Notes under the pieces: model-generated | What the model saw: the letters and a program-made list of their open reading frames with translations, nothing else | The model's database searches: none | What the model was told of the DNA's origin: nothing | Made by a program: the position numbers and the translations under genes | Assembly: GCA_900769445.1 (NCBI GenBank) | Contig: CAAGGR010000129.1 | Location: forward strand, 6,465 to 70,464 | Direction of reading: 5' to 3' | Source of the DNA: an uncultured Alistipes sp. | GTDB taxonomy: Bacteria > Bacteroidota > Bacteroidia > Bacteroidales > Rikenellaceae | DNA: 64,000 nucleotides | Part shown: positions 47,409 through 56,359 of the stretch, one piece after another | Numbering within the stretch: position 1 is the first letter of the stretch | Layout: every line of letters begins with the position of its first letter

Positions 47409-48380
47409 ATGTTTGATGTAAAACGCATATTTGAGATTGAGAGTGAGGAGCAATTCGAGGGTTGCGCCTTAGAGTTATTTCAATATCAGGCAGAGCATTG
47501 CCAACCATATCGCAGATATTTGGAGTTGATGGCTATCAACCCCATAGATATTCTGCGAATCGAGGATATACCATTTCTTCCTATCGAGCTATTCAAGAGT
47601 AGCGATGTCTACTGCGGTGAGGTGAAACCAGAGATTATCTTTACCTCAAGCAATACAGGCTCCACAGTGCCTTCACGCCATATGATGGCATCGTTGGCAC
47701 TATACCGTGAGGCCTTTACTCGTGCCTTTGAGGAGTTCTATGGCGAGGCTAAGAATTGGAGCATCTACGGACTACTACCCAACTACCTCGAACGCGAAGG
47801 CTCATCACTGGTCTATATGGTCGATACACTCATTAAGCAGTGTGGCTCGGGAGGCTTCTATCTAAATAACTACGAGCAACTTATCGAGGATATTAAGCGC
47901 GACCCAAAGCCAAAGATTCTACTCGGCGTAAGCTACGCCCTATGGGATGTTGCCGAGCAGTATGCCCCAAAGTTGGAGAATACAATCATTATGGAGACTG
48001 GCGGCATGAAGGGTCGACGCAAGGAGCTATCCAAGAGCGAACTACATAAAATCTTATGCGAGGGCTTTGGTGTAGAGGCAATACACTCTGAGTATGGCAT
48101 GGCAGAGCTTACATCGCAGGCATACTCAAAGGGCAAGGGGCTATTCTACACACCGCGCTGGATGAGGATTATGGTGCGCGACGTAAATGACCCATTCGAC
48201 CACACACCAAATGGTATGCGTGGCGGTATTGATATCATCGACCTTGCCAACGTATCATCGTGTGCCTTTATACAGACGCAGGATATAGGTAGAGTTACTG
48301 ACGATGGCGGATTTATTATTGAAGGACGCATTGCAGGAAGCGATATTCGCGGTTGCAACTTGCTAATACACAACATATAA
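47409..48380 (+). CDS. LuxE/PaaK-like acyl-protein synthetase
   Basis: A 323-aa adenylate-forming enzyme. FTSSNTGSTVPSRHMM is the ATP-binding Ser/Thr/Gly loop, with METGGMKGRRKELSKSEL and HSEYGMAELTSQAY (adenylation core) later, as in LuxE and the acyl-protein synthetases found in glycan clusters. Probably activates a carboxylic acid for transfer. The stop overlaps the next start as TAATG, so the pair is translationally coupled and a role in modifying a glycan is likely (inference). Confidence 0.85.
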   Translation: MFDVKRIFEIESEEQFEGCALELFQYQAEHCQPYRRYLELMAINPIDILRIEDIPFLPIELFKSSDVYCGEVKPEIIFTSSNTGSTVPSRHMMASLALYREAFTRAFEEFYGEAKNWSIYGLLPNYLEREGSSLVYMVDTLIKQCGSGGFYLNNYEQLIEDIKRDPKPKILLGVSYALWDVAEQYAPKLENTIIMETGGMKGRRKELSKSELHKILCEGFGVEAIHSEYGMAELTSQAYSKGKGLFYTPRWMRIMVRDVNDPFDHTPNGMRGGIDIIDLANVSSCAFIQTQDIGRVTDDGGFIIEGRIAGSDIRGCNLLIHNI

Positions 48381-50167
48381 TGAAGTACAACAGCGACATA
48401 TTAAGGCATCTTCACGGAGAGTTAAAAGAGACTCTACGCGAAGTTGTGCGCGTATGCGAAGTTGCAGGTATACCCTACTTTATACAGGGCGGAACAGCCA
48501 TCGGAAGCCACTTCTTCGACGATATAGTACCCTGGGATGACGACATCGACCTCGGTATGACACGCGAAAACTACGAACGCTTCCTTCGTGAGGCTCCCGC
48601 GCTTCTTGGCAAGGGCTACACCCTGCAAGAGTTCACCACAGAGCCTGATACCCCATTCTACTTTGCAAAAGTGCGCAAGGAGGGTACACGCTTCGTAGAG
48701 AGCGAGTGGGTGGGACTCCCTATTGCCGAGGGCGTATATATCGATATCTTCCCCTACGACCTTATCCCTGATGATGAGGCTCTTGCTCGTCATCAGCGCA
48801 GGATTGTGGGCTTCTGGATAAACTGCTTTATGGCAAAGAGCGTATGGCTATGGCGCTGGCTCGGCAAGGCAAATAATGGCGTTGTCTTCCCAAAGAGCTT
48901 TTTATCGTGCTTGGCAATTCGTACGGCATGTACGCTCCTATCTAAAGAGCAGATATACAACATTCTAAACCGAGAGCTTACACGCTACAACGCTACCTCG
49001 GCATCGCGCTACAATATTGTGCGTATGCCTAAGGATATGATTGCTGTAGAGGCGATTAACAACCTTGAGCCACGCAAATTTGGCGATTTGGAGGTTATGG
49101 CACCCTCGAACTTGGAGGTCTACCTACGTAGCCACTACGGCGATATCCAGAAGTGGTTGCCTGAAGATAAGCGTCTTAACCACGCCCCCGAAGTTTTATG
49201 GTTTGGTCGTGGCATTAAGAGCCGAACATCGGAGAGTATTAGCGTAGTTATACCTCTATATAATAAGGAGGCTGAGGTGGAGCGCGCCCTACTATCCGTC
49301 GTAGAACAGAGCCTTGCAGTAGGCGAGATTATCGTTGTCAACGATGGCTCTACGGATCGCTCGGAGGAGGAGGTAAGAGAGTTTATCAAGCACCATCCAG
49401 AGGCGAATATAAGACTTATAACCGAGGAGAATAAGGGCGTTAGTGCTGCCCGCAATAGAGGTATTGAGGAGGCCACAGGCGAATACATTGCCCTTCTTGA
49501 TGCCGATGATTGGTGGCTTTCGAACTACATCGCTGAGGTATGCCGACTTATGGAGTACTACCCCGATTGCGACGCCTACTCTACGGCTTTCAATATCGTT
49601 GATGGCGATAGCCACACACGCGCATTGGTGCCAACCACTGAGGGGTACATATCACCTGCAGAGGAGGCTCTTCGAGGTCGCTACCCTATCATACCATCTA
49701 CCGCTACGCTTCGTCGCAGCACGGTGCAACGCTGTGGTGGCTTCCCAGAGGGTATGCGTATAGGCGAGGATCAGTGGCTATGGGTGAGGATGATACAGCA
49801 GGGAGCGCAGTTTGTCTACTCGCCAATGTCGCTTGTTCGCTACTCACGCACAGCATCCAACCGCTCGGCATCGATATACCGCTCGGAGAGATGCACACAC
49901 ACCATCGCCGAACTTTACAAACCAACCCAAGAGGAGGTGCTAAACGAATATATCGCCCGCATAGGCATAGGCAAGGCCATAACACAGTCGGTACGCGGAG
50001 GCTCGGAGGATGCAAAAAAGGCTATTCGATCATTTGGCTACACCAAACTATCAAAACTCCAACTTATGCGCCTTAAACTACTAAACAGCCTACCCGCATC
50101 GCTACGTCCCGCACTCAACGGACTATATGCCACACTTGCGTGGGCGATAAAGCGTCGCGGTTTATAA
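48380..50167 (+). CDS. LicD-family transferase fused to a GT2 glycosyltransferase
   Basis: The 595-aa protein has an N-terminal LicD domain (about 10-280; GGTAIGSHFFDDIVPWDDDI with the DDD metal site, and YIDIFPYDLIPDD) used in characterised proteins to add phosphocholine or a similar group to glycans. A GT2 domain follows (about 290-520; SVVIPLYNKEAEVERA, VVNDGSTDRSEEE, GVSAARNRG, LLDADDWW, GEDQWLWVRMIQQG). Start is ATG at 48380, overlapping the previous stop. Likely makes and decorates a surface glycan (inference). Confidence 0.9.
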   Translation: MKYNSDILRHLHGELKETLREVVRVCEVAGIPYFIQGGTAIGSHFFDDIVPWDDDIDLGMTRENYERFLREAPALLGKGYTLQEFTTEPDTPFYFAKVRKEGTRFVESEWVGLPIAEGVYIDIFPYDLIPDDEALARHQRRIVGFWINCFMAKSVWLWRWLGKANNGVVFPKSFLSCLAIRTACTLLSKEQIYNILNRELTRYNATSASRYNIVRMPKDMIAVEAINNLEPRKFGDLEVMAPSNLEVYLRSHYGDIQKWLPEDKRLNHAPEVLWFGRGIKSRTSESISVVIPLYNKEAEVERALLSVVEQSLAVGEIIVVNDGSTDRSEEEVREFIKHHPEANIRLITEENKGVSAARNRGIEEATGEYIALLDADDWWLSNYIAEVCRLMEYYPDCDAYSTAFNIVDGDSHTRALVPTTEGYISPAEEALRGRYPIIPSTATLRRSTVQRCGGFPEGMRIGEDQWLWVRMIQQGAQFVYSPMSLVRYSRTASNRSASIYRSERCTHTIAELYKPTQEEVLNEYIARIGIGKAITQSVRGGSEDAKKAIRSFGYTKLSKLQLMRLKLLNSLPASLRPALNGLYATLAWAIKRRGL

Positions 50168-50196
50168 CTCTCGAAACACTTTAGAAGATTACCAAT

Positions 50197-50343
50197 ATGA
50201 AAACAACAGTACTAACAACCGAATATGTAGCACCGATACTAACACTCGTTGAGTGTAGTGTAGAGGTAGGCTTTCTGGGAAGCTATATCGGTGATGATGA
50301 GGGTAATTACATCCCCGACTTTGAGCCAGAGAACAATCTATAA
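50197..50343 (+). CDS. Small conserved peptide, copy c (48 aa)
   Basis: Begins MKTTVLTTEYVAP; from Tyr10 it has the shared 20-residue block (YVAPILTLVECSVEVGFLGS), then an acidic tail ending in EPENNL. It lies 29 bp after the LicD-GT2 gene and 18 bp before the lipoprotein start on the same strand. Conservation with two other loci supports translation. No signal sequence. Function unknown. Confidence 0.8.
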   Translation: MKTTVLTTEYVAPILTLVECSVEVGFLGSYIGDDEGNYIPDFEPENNL

Positions 50344-50361
50344 TTTTCAAAGCGTCTAAAA

Positions 50362-51647
50362 ATGAAGAGATTACTCACAATATTTACCACTATCGTAGCC
50401 ATTATCGTTAGCGGTTGCCAGAAACTAACAATCGAAGACATAGCAACAACCGAGTTGGCAAACATCTGTGTCATAGCCGATAATATCGCTGACGAGGAAC
50501 TAAGTCGCGTATCGTTAAATGGCAACACCACAAAATGGGAGGTTGGCGACCGCATCACATTGGGTTTGGTGGTAAACTCCCATTCGATGGCATTTGCCAA
50601 CTTAGAGATTGAGTCTAAGAGCGATATCTCAGCCGATGGCAAGCGAGCAATATTTCGTAGTAGTGCTCCCGTAGGCTCATACTACGGCGTAACAGCACTA
50701 TATCCTGCTGTTGACACCGACTCAAGTACAGCAACACTTGACCGCAATGATGCAAATAATATATTTATGTCGGGACACAAGAGTAGTAACGACAGTCCAG
50801 TGATTACGGTCAAGGCTGGGCAGAATGTGGAGCTTCCAATCACCTTTGCACACCTTATGCACAAGATGGATTTTAACCTTACACTTGCTAATGGTTACAC
50901 ATCTAACGACCTTAACTCCGAGAATATTATCGTAGAGGTAAGTGCAACATCGAGGAATGAAGATATTAAGTTCTCACAGACGCGAAACCTAAACTTTCGC
51001 TCAAACAGTATCTCTGACAACAGCACAACTACCACTATTCGCGCCTACGGCAACAAACCTCAATTCTCTGCAATGCTCTTTCCAATGACACTCGAAAGAG
51101 AGGTTGTCTTTACGTTTGGTGTATATATAGATGGCGAGAAGCGCTACGAGATTCGCAAACCTGATAGCGGAACACTGAGCACCTTCGCAATGCATGAGGG
51201 TAAGACTACAACCGTAAACCTTGAACTAAGCAAGGCTAATAGTGTTGGTGGAGGCGAAATTACGGCTGAGACTATAACACTGCAAGCAACAAAGAACTCT
51301 ATCAAGGCTAATGGTGTTGACTACACGGTATTGAGTGTTGTAACATCGGATGGTGGCGAGGATGTAACATCGCAGTCTACAATTTATGCAAATGGTAGCA
51401 AACTAAATAGCACAACATTCCTCACAACATCGGCTGGTACATATACATTGTATGCCGAGCGCCATGGTGTGAAGTCGAATACAATAACCATCACTGCCGA
51501 AGAGGTTACTACAACAGGTAAAACGATTGTCTTTGCCGAGGGCGTATCTCTCACATCTGGTTGGTACGATGTGAACAAGAAGGGCGAGGGTAACAACGGA
51601 GATATTAATATGTGTTGGGCGGCTACATCAGCCAATATGATTCAGTG
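50362..51647 (+). pseudogene. Fimbrillin-like lipoprotein with C66 (IdeS-like) protease domain, 5' part, ended by a frameshift
   Basis: Lipobox ISGC with Cys19, mature end CQKLTI. A fimbrillin/Mfa-like domain (about 35-295; ELSRVSLNGNTTKWEVGD, YYGVTALYPAVD) is followed by an Ig-like domain (about 305-390). The start of an IdeS/Mac-type cysteine protease comes next, with GWYDVNKK and NMCWAATSANMIQ (Cys418). The frame then runs on for about 35 unrelated residues to 51753. Comparison with IdeS, which has N-M-L-H-W-W, shows that one G is missing from CAG TG(G) TGG near 51647-51648; restoring it rejoins the frame of the next entry. Confidence 0.85.
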
Positions 51648-52376
51648 TGGCAAGATCGCTATGTCGCATCGGGTAAAACCCTCCCATCAACTGCCGTTAC
51701 TGGACCAGGCACAAAGACACACGGTAGCTATGGCACTTATGAGCTTGCGCTGATGGATGTCTACCACTCGGAATGGGACAACTCAAGAGGTGGTCACCCT
51801 CAAGAGGCTATACCTTGGTACTTCGAGGGTAAACTTTACGGTGGTGAGTTTGCGTCTGCTGGCTCTCAGGCTACACCTAAAACAGATGGTGGCTACTGGA
51901 AAAGCGCATGGAGCAATATAGAGCCATATATATACCGAGGTTATCAGCACGATATCTTCCCAAGTCAATACCCCCAGATGTACACATACTGCTACAACAA
52001 CTTCTACCTCTGGGGCAATGGTTCAGAACTTACAGGCACAGACCGACTAAAGTACTTTACAAATTTGGTTGTTCAGTCGTTCAACCACGGTATGGCAGCA
52101 ATGACCATTTCGTTAAGTTCCAATATAGCATCTTTGCACCACGCAGTGACATTGTGGGGCTACGAAATTGACAAATCTACAGGTCTTCTTACGCGAGTGT
52201 GGATTACCGACTCCGACGACCTTACTAAAGAACCTAAACAGCAACTACTCAACGAGTACAGCGTAAGCATCGGCAGCGGTAAGTCGCACATCCAGCTTAC
52301 GGGTAGCACACGCTATGGTAGCATTTGGGTAGTATCACTCCATCCGCTATCAGGCTACGGCTCTGCGGGCAAGTAG
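51648..52376 (+). pseudogene. IdeS-like (C66) protease domain, 3' part in the shifted frame
   Basis: Continues as WQDRYVASGKTLPS and carries the rest of the C66 domain: SEWDNSRGGHPQEAIPWYFEG, the catalytic-His segment LHHAVTLWGYE (as HVINLWG in IdeS) and the Asp segment VWITDSDD. It ends in LHPLSGYGSAGK. No usable start of its own for the full domain. With the upstream part the protein would be about 671 aa. IdeS of Streptococcus pyogenes cuts IgG hinges; the target here is not known. Confidence 0.82.
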
Positions 52377-52392
52377 CAGGGAATATATTCAG

Positions 52393-52437
52393 TATAATAG
52401 AGGCTGTCCAATGGAAATTTGGACAGCCTCTATTATA
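52393..52437. terminator. Bidirectional terminator between the C66 gene and the response regulator
   Basis: An 18-bp stem TATAATAGAGGCTGTCCA / TGGACAGCCTCTATTATA with a 9-nt loop. A/T-rich ends on both sides suit both convergent genes. The inner stem AGAGGCTGTC recurs in the mreB terminator. Confidence 0.85.
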
Positions 52438-52450
52438 TCGAATTTCGTAA

Positions 52451-53104
52451 TTAAATCTCCACCAAACGGTTCTTAATTGCGTAGACCACGAGATTTGCGG
52501 TATTTTTACACCCCGTCTTCTCAAGAATATTGGCACGGTGCTTATCCACCGTACGCTTCGAAATAAATAGTTTATCGGCAATCTCCTGATTCGAAAGACC
52601 CGCGCAGACCTCAACCAAAATCTCAATCTCGCGCTCCGAAAGCGAATCTTCATCATCGACCTTAGTCGCCTCGATACGGGTCATATTGTGCACCAACGAG
52701 CCATACAATATAGCACTAAAGTAGTTATCGCCAGCCACTACAGCATCCACCGCAGCGTAGACCTCCTCAATATCTGAGTCCTTCAAAAGGAAGCCCGAAG
52801 CACCACTCTGCACCATAAGCGAGTAGTAGTGGTCATCGCCAAACATCGAGAGTGTGATAACACGCATATCGGGCTTTAGACGTAGTGCCTCGCGTGTGGT
52901 CTCCGCGCCATCCATCTCTGGCATAGCGATATCCATAAACACCACATCTACATCCGACTCTGGGAGTAGCTTCAAAAACTCGACACCGCTACCAACATCG
53001 GCAACGATTTTGAAGTCGTCGCGCTGCGAAAGAAGACCCTTCAAACCAGTACGGAATAGTGTATGGTCATCCACAAGCGCGATCTTAATCTCTCTATTTT
53101 CCAT
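52451..53104 (-). CDS. NarL/FixJ-type response regulator
   Basis: A 217-aa cytoplasmic DNA-binding regulator. Receiver domain (1-120) with IALVDDHTLFR, phospho-acceptor Asp58 in VVFMDIAMPEMDG, and K in FLLKDSD; LuxR-type HTH (about 150-215; LSEREIEILVEVCAGLSNQEIADKLFISKRTVDKHR). Overlaps the kinase gene by 11 bp, giving a matched two-component pair. Confidence 0.95.
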   Translation of the reverse strand: MENREIKIALVDDHTLFRTGLKGLLSQRDDFKIVADVGSGVEFLKLLPESDVDVVFMDIAMPEMDGAETTREALRLKPDMRVITLSMFGDDHYYSLMVQSGASGFLLKDSDIEEVYAAVDAVVAGDNYFSAILYGSLVHNMTRIEATKVDDEDSLSEREIEILVEVCAGLSNQEIADKLFISKRTVDKHRANILEKTGCKNTANLVVYAIKNRLVEI

Positions 53105-54113
53105 TTCTTCTTCGTTTAATATTTTCGCCTATGCTGCGAAGCTCCTTAAGGTCGCTGGATGTAAGGTGTAAATGTGCATCACTTAGCGATACTGCAACCT
53201 TAGCATTCATACCCTTACCCTCGCCACTTACAATCTCAAACTTACCATTTAGCGATGATATGCGTGAACGTATATTCGACAATCCCATACCATTGCACTC
53301 CTCCTCTCTATAGATAAAGCCCTTGCCATTATCGCTATAGTCGATAACAAGCATACCCTGCTCCTGCCTCAAGCAGACCGATATCTCTGTTGCCTCAGCA
53401 TGTTTCAACGAGTTGTTTATAAGTTCACAGGTTACACGATACAAGATAACCTCGATATTCGCGTCGAAGCGTTCATTCTTAAGCGTGGTCTTAAACTTGA
53501 TTTTCGTATCACGCACCGTACCTAAGCGGTCAACAAAGTGCTTGATACCGCGCGCTAAGCCAAAGTCGTTGAGAATATGTGGCGAAAGGTTGTTCGATAT
53601 CTCGCGCAGTGAGCGTATAGCCTCGTCGATAACTGCCGAGGTATTTTGCAAAATCTCGCGCTCACTATCGCTAAGGTTGGCACGATAAAGCGCCGAGAGC
53701 GACATCTTCGACGAGGACAATAATGGGCCTAAGCCATCGTGTAACTCGCGCGAGAAGGATGCACGACTACGCTCCTCAGTCCTTAGCAACGCTGTCATAA
53801 ACCTATTTTCGAGCATCTGACGATACTGCGCCATGCGGTCAACATGCGCAACCAACAGACGCGCACAAACCACACATATCGAGAAACTTAACGACACTAC
53901 AATACCTACCCACGCGCGCGTTAAATCTGAGACCTCAACACCACGAAAGATGTTGAACTGCATAAGGTGGTCGACACATAGCATCGCAAGAGAGATGATA
54001 CAGCACACCCATAGCGCCTTGTACTTGGTCTTGTTAACCAAGTGTAGAGCGATGACAATAGCCACCAACTGCATAGCTATCGAAATGAGTATCAGTATCT
54101 CAACACCTCTCAT
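53094..54113 (-). CDS. Membrane sensor histidine kinase (HisKA_3 type)
   Basis: 339 aa. Three to four membrane helices in the first 95 residues (about 4-25, 33-53, 68-90) and no extended sensor domain. The HisKA_3 box FSRELHDGLGPLLSSSKMSL carries His125. The ATPase domain has IDYSDNGKGF, GMGLSNIRSRISSLNG and GEGKGMNAKVAVSL. Likely senses a membrane or intramembrane signal and phosphorylates the overlapping regulator. 3 bp after surE. Confidence 0.93.
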   Translation of the reverse strand: MRGVEILILISIAMQLVAIVIALHLVNKTKYKALWVCCIISLAMLCVDHLMQFNIFRGVEVSDLTRAWVGIVVSLSFSICVVCARLLVAHVDRMAQYRQMLENRFMTALLRTEERSRASFSRELHDGLGPLLSSSKMSLSALYRANLSDSEREILQNTSAVIDEAIRSLREISNNLSPHILNDFGLARGIKHFVDRLGTVRDTKIKFKTTLKNERFDANIEVILYRVTCELINNSLKHAEATEISVCLRQEQGMLVIDYSDNGKGFIYREEECNGMGLSNIRSRISSLNGKFEIVSGEGKGMNAKVAVSLSDAHLHLTSSDLKELRSIGENIKRRRNGK

Positions 54114-54116
54114 ATA

Positions 54117-54896
54117 CTACTTTATCACCCCTTGCAGGTTTTTAAGTTGTACGTAGTCGGTCATATCAACCTGTACAGGTACAACCGAAACATACTTATT
54201 CGCCAAAGCCCACTCGTCGCTATCTGTAGCCTCTGGCTCAGCATTCTGGAAGGCTCCCGTGAGCCAGAAATATTTGCGACCATGCGGATCCTCACGCTCA
54301 TAGAACTCCTCGCGCCAGAAACCTCGTGTCTGACGACATAGGCGCACACCCTTAATCTCATCAACACCACAACGTGGAACATTGACATTCAAACACAATG
54401 GGCGTGGTAGGCGAGCCTCAGCATCAAGTACCGAGCTAATAATCTCCCTGCCATACTTTACCGCGCCCTCAAAGTCGGCATCAGCATCGTGGTCATCAAC
54501 AGAGAGACCTATAGATGGCACACCATAGAAGCTACCCTCAATAGCCGCACCCATAGTACCCGAGTACATCACATTCACAGCAGCATTAGAGCCATGGTTG
54601 ATACCCGACAATACCAAGTCCACCTTTCGGTCTTCGAAAAAGTAGTCGAAAGCAAACTTCGCACAATCTACCGGAGTACCCGAAAGGGCATATATCTCAA
54701 CACCCTCACTCTTCTCTATAGTGCGCAGAAAGAGTGGTGTATTGATGGTAATAGCCTGACTCATACCGCTCTGCACTCTATCGGGAGCGATGGCTATAAC
54801 ATCACCAAACTCACGGGCGAGGTCTACAATAGCCTTAAAGCCTTTCGAGAGATAGCTATCGTCGTTAGTAACAAATATTAGAGGTCTATTCTTCAT
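54117..54896 (-). CDS. surE: 5'/3'-nucleotidase SurE
   Basis: Removes phosphate from nucleoside monophosphates. The 259 aa show FVTNDDSYLSKGFKAI (metal-binding DD), AIAPDRVQSGMSQAIT, LSGTPVDCAKFAF, DLVLSGINHGSNAAVNVMYSGTMGAAIEG and the late VPVQVDMTDY. Lies in a minus-strand run after rodA with an 18-bp gap. Confidence 0.96.
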   Translation of the reverse strand: MKNRPLIFVTNDDSYLSKGFKAIVDLAREFGDVIAIAPDRVQSGMSQAITINTPLFLRTIEKSEGVEIYALSGTPVDCAKFAFDYFFEDRKVDLVLSGINHGSNAAVNVMYSGTMGAAIEGSFYGVPSIGLSVDDHDADADFEGAVKYGREIISSVLDAEARLPRPLCLNVNVPRCGVDEIKGVRLCRQTRGFWREEFYEREDPHGRKYFWLTGAFQNAEPEATDSDEWALANKYVSVVPVQVDMTDYVQLKNLQGVIK

Positions 54897-54914
54897 TCTA
54901 TCTATTATTTTTCA

Positions 54915-56354
54915 TCATGAGTAAATATCGTTCTCGGAGGTCGAGGCATCCAAGCGTATGGCAATCATTATCAGCAGCGTAAATGCCACGAATGACGAGC
55001 CACCGTAACTCATCAGTGGCAGCGGGATACCCATCACCGGCATTAGACCTATGGTCATACCCATATTTACCATTACGTGAATTAGCAGTATTGCCGCTAC
55101 CGAGTAGCAGTATATTCTGCCGAAAGGCTCCTTTATTCGCTCACCCATACGCATAAGCCTCAACATCAGACCTATGTATAGTGCCACCACTACAAGACAT
55201 CCCACAAATCCCTGCTCCTCGCCAACGATACAGAAGATAAAGTCGGTATGCTTCTCTGGCACATAGTCATACTTGATCTGCGTACCCTCCATAAAGCCCT
55301 TACCCCACATACCGCCAGAGCCGATGGCAATCTGCGACTGGTTGACGTTATATCCCGTATTTTTAGGGTCGTCAACCAAACCTACGAAGGTAAGGATTCG
55401 ATTCTTCTGATGAGGCTCAAGCTTCGAGAATAGAAAGTCGGTAGTCGGCACGAAGACCATGGCATAGATAAACATCAATATCGGCCATAAAAGCATCATC
55501 GTACGGGTCTTAAGTGCCACGATAGCAAGACCCACAGCCGAGATACCGCAAGATATCATCAAGGCTGCATAGCCACTTAGTGGTGTAAGCACCGCCAGGA
55601 GCAGAGCAAACAAGAATACCCCTGCAAGAAAACGCACATGACCTGCAATCTCGCCAACACGCAACACACTATATAGCACAAAGGCGAAGAGCAAAACCAC
55701 GAATATAACCACTGGCGAGAACATCATCGCTGCAACGAACAGAACTATCGTAAACAACACCGGGAAGTAGACATATTTTGTCAGACCCTCGCGGTACAGC
55801 ACAAAGAGGAAGGCTCCCAACACCAAACCCGAACCGGTATCGTTCTGCAAGACGATGATAAGGAATGGGATAAGTATTACCGCAGCAACCTTAACAAGGT
55901 CGATAAAGCGATTGATATTAAAGGCATAGTCGCTCATCACACGCGCCATCATCAGCGCTGTGGCAATCTTCACAAACTCCACAGGCTGCAAGCGCACACT
56001 ACCCAGCTCAAACCACGCCTTAGCACCATTAACCTCCTTACCAAACAATAACACTGCAAGAAGGAGTAAGATACCTAAGGCATAGGCAGGATATGCAAAC
56101 ATATGGAATATACGTCGTTCCAAGAGCAACACCACCGTCGCCATAACCCACGATATACCTATCCAAACGAGCTGCTTTATATGGTTGTGGCTCGAGGAGA
56201 AGAAATTTGTTGTATCTGGCTCAATAGATGCCGACGTGATACATAGCAAGCCTATAACAGCAATGGCAATATAGATGCCCAAAGCCACCATATCGACATT
56301 ACCAAATAGCGAACGACTGCTACTGCGGTTATTTCTATTATAATCGGATAACAT
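54915..56354 (-). CDS. rodA: Peptidoglycan glycosyltransferase RodA (SEDS family)
   Basis: 479 aa with about ten membrane helices; polymerises lipid II during elongation with PBP2. Motifs: PVEFVKIATALMMARV, VLQNDTGSGLVLGAFLFV, YNVNQSQIAIGSGGMWGKGFMEG, FIFCIVGEEQGFVG and GLMPVMGIPLPLMSYGGSSF. It follows PBP2 by 5 bp. A middle helical insertion (about 210-290) makes it somewhat longer than E. coli RodA. Confidence 0.95.
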   Translation of the reverse strand: MLSDYNRNNRSSSRSLFGNVDMVALGIYIAIAVIGLLCITSASIEPDTTNFFSSSHNHIKQLVWIGISWVMATVVLLLERRIFHMFAYPAYALGILLLLAVLLFGKEVNGAKAWFELGSVRLQPVEFVKIATALMMARVMSDYAFNINRFIDLVKVAAVILIPFLIIVLQNDTGSGLVLGAFLFVLYREGLTKYVYFPVLFTIVLFVAAMMFSPVVIFVVLLFAFVLYSVLRVGEIAGHVRFLAGVFLFALLLAVLTPLSGYAALMISCGISAVGLAIVALKTRTMMLLWPILMFIYAMVFVPTTDFLFSKLEPHQKNRILTFVGLVDDPKNTGYNVNQSQIAIGSGGMWGKGFMEGTQIKYDYVPEKHTDFIFCIVGEEQGFVGCLVVVALYIGLMLRLMRMGERIKEPFGRIYCYSVAAILLIHVMVNMGMTIGLMPVMGIPLPLMSYGGSSFVAFTLLIMIAIRLDASTSENDIYS

Positions 56355-56359
56355 AGGCT

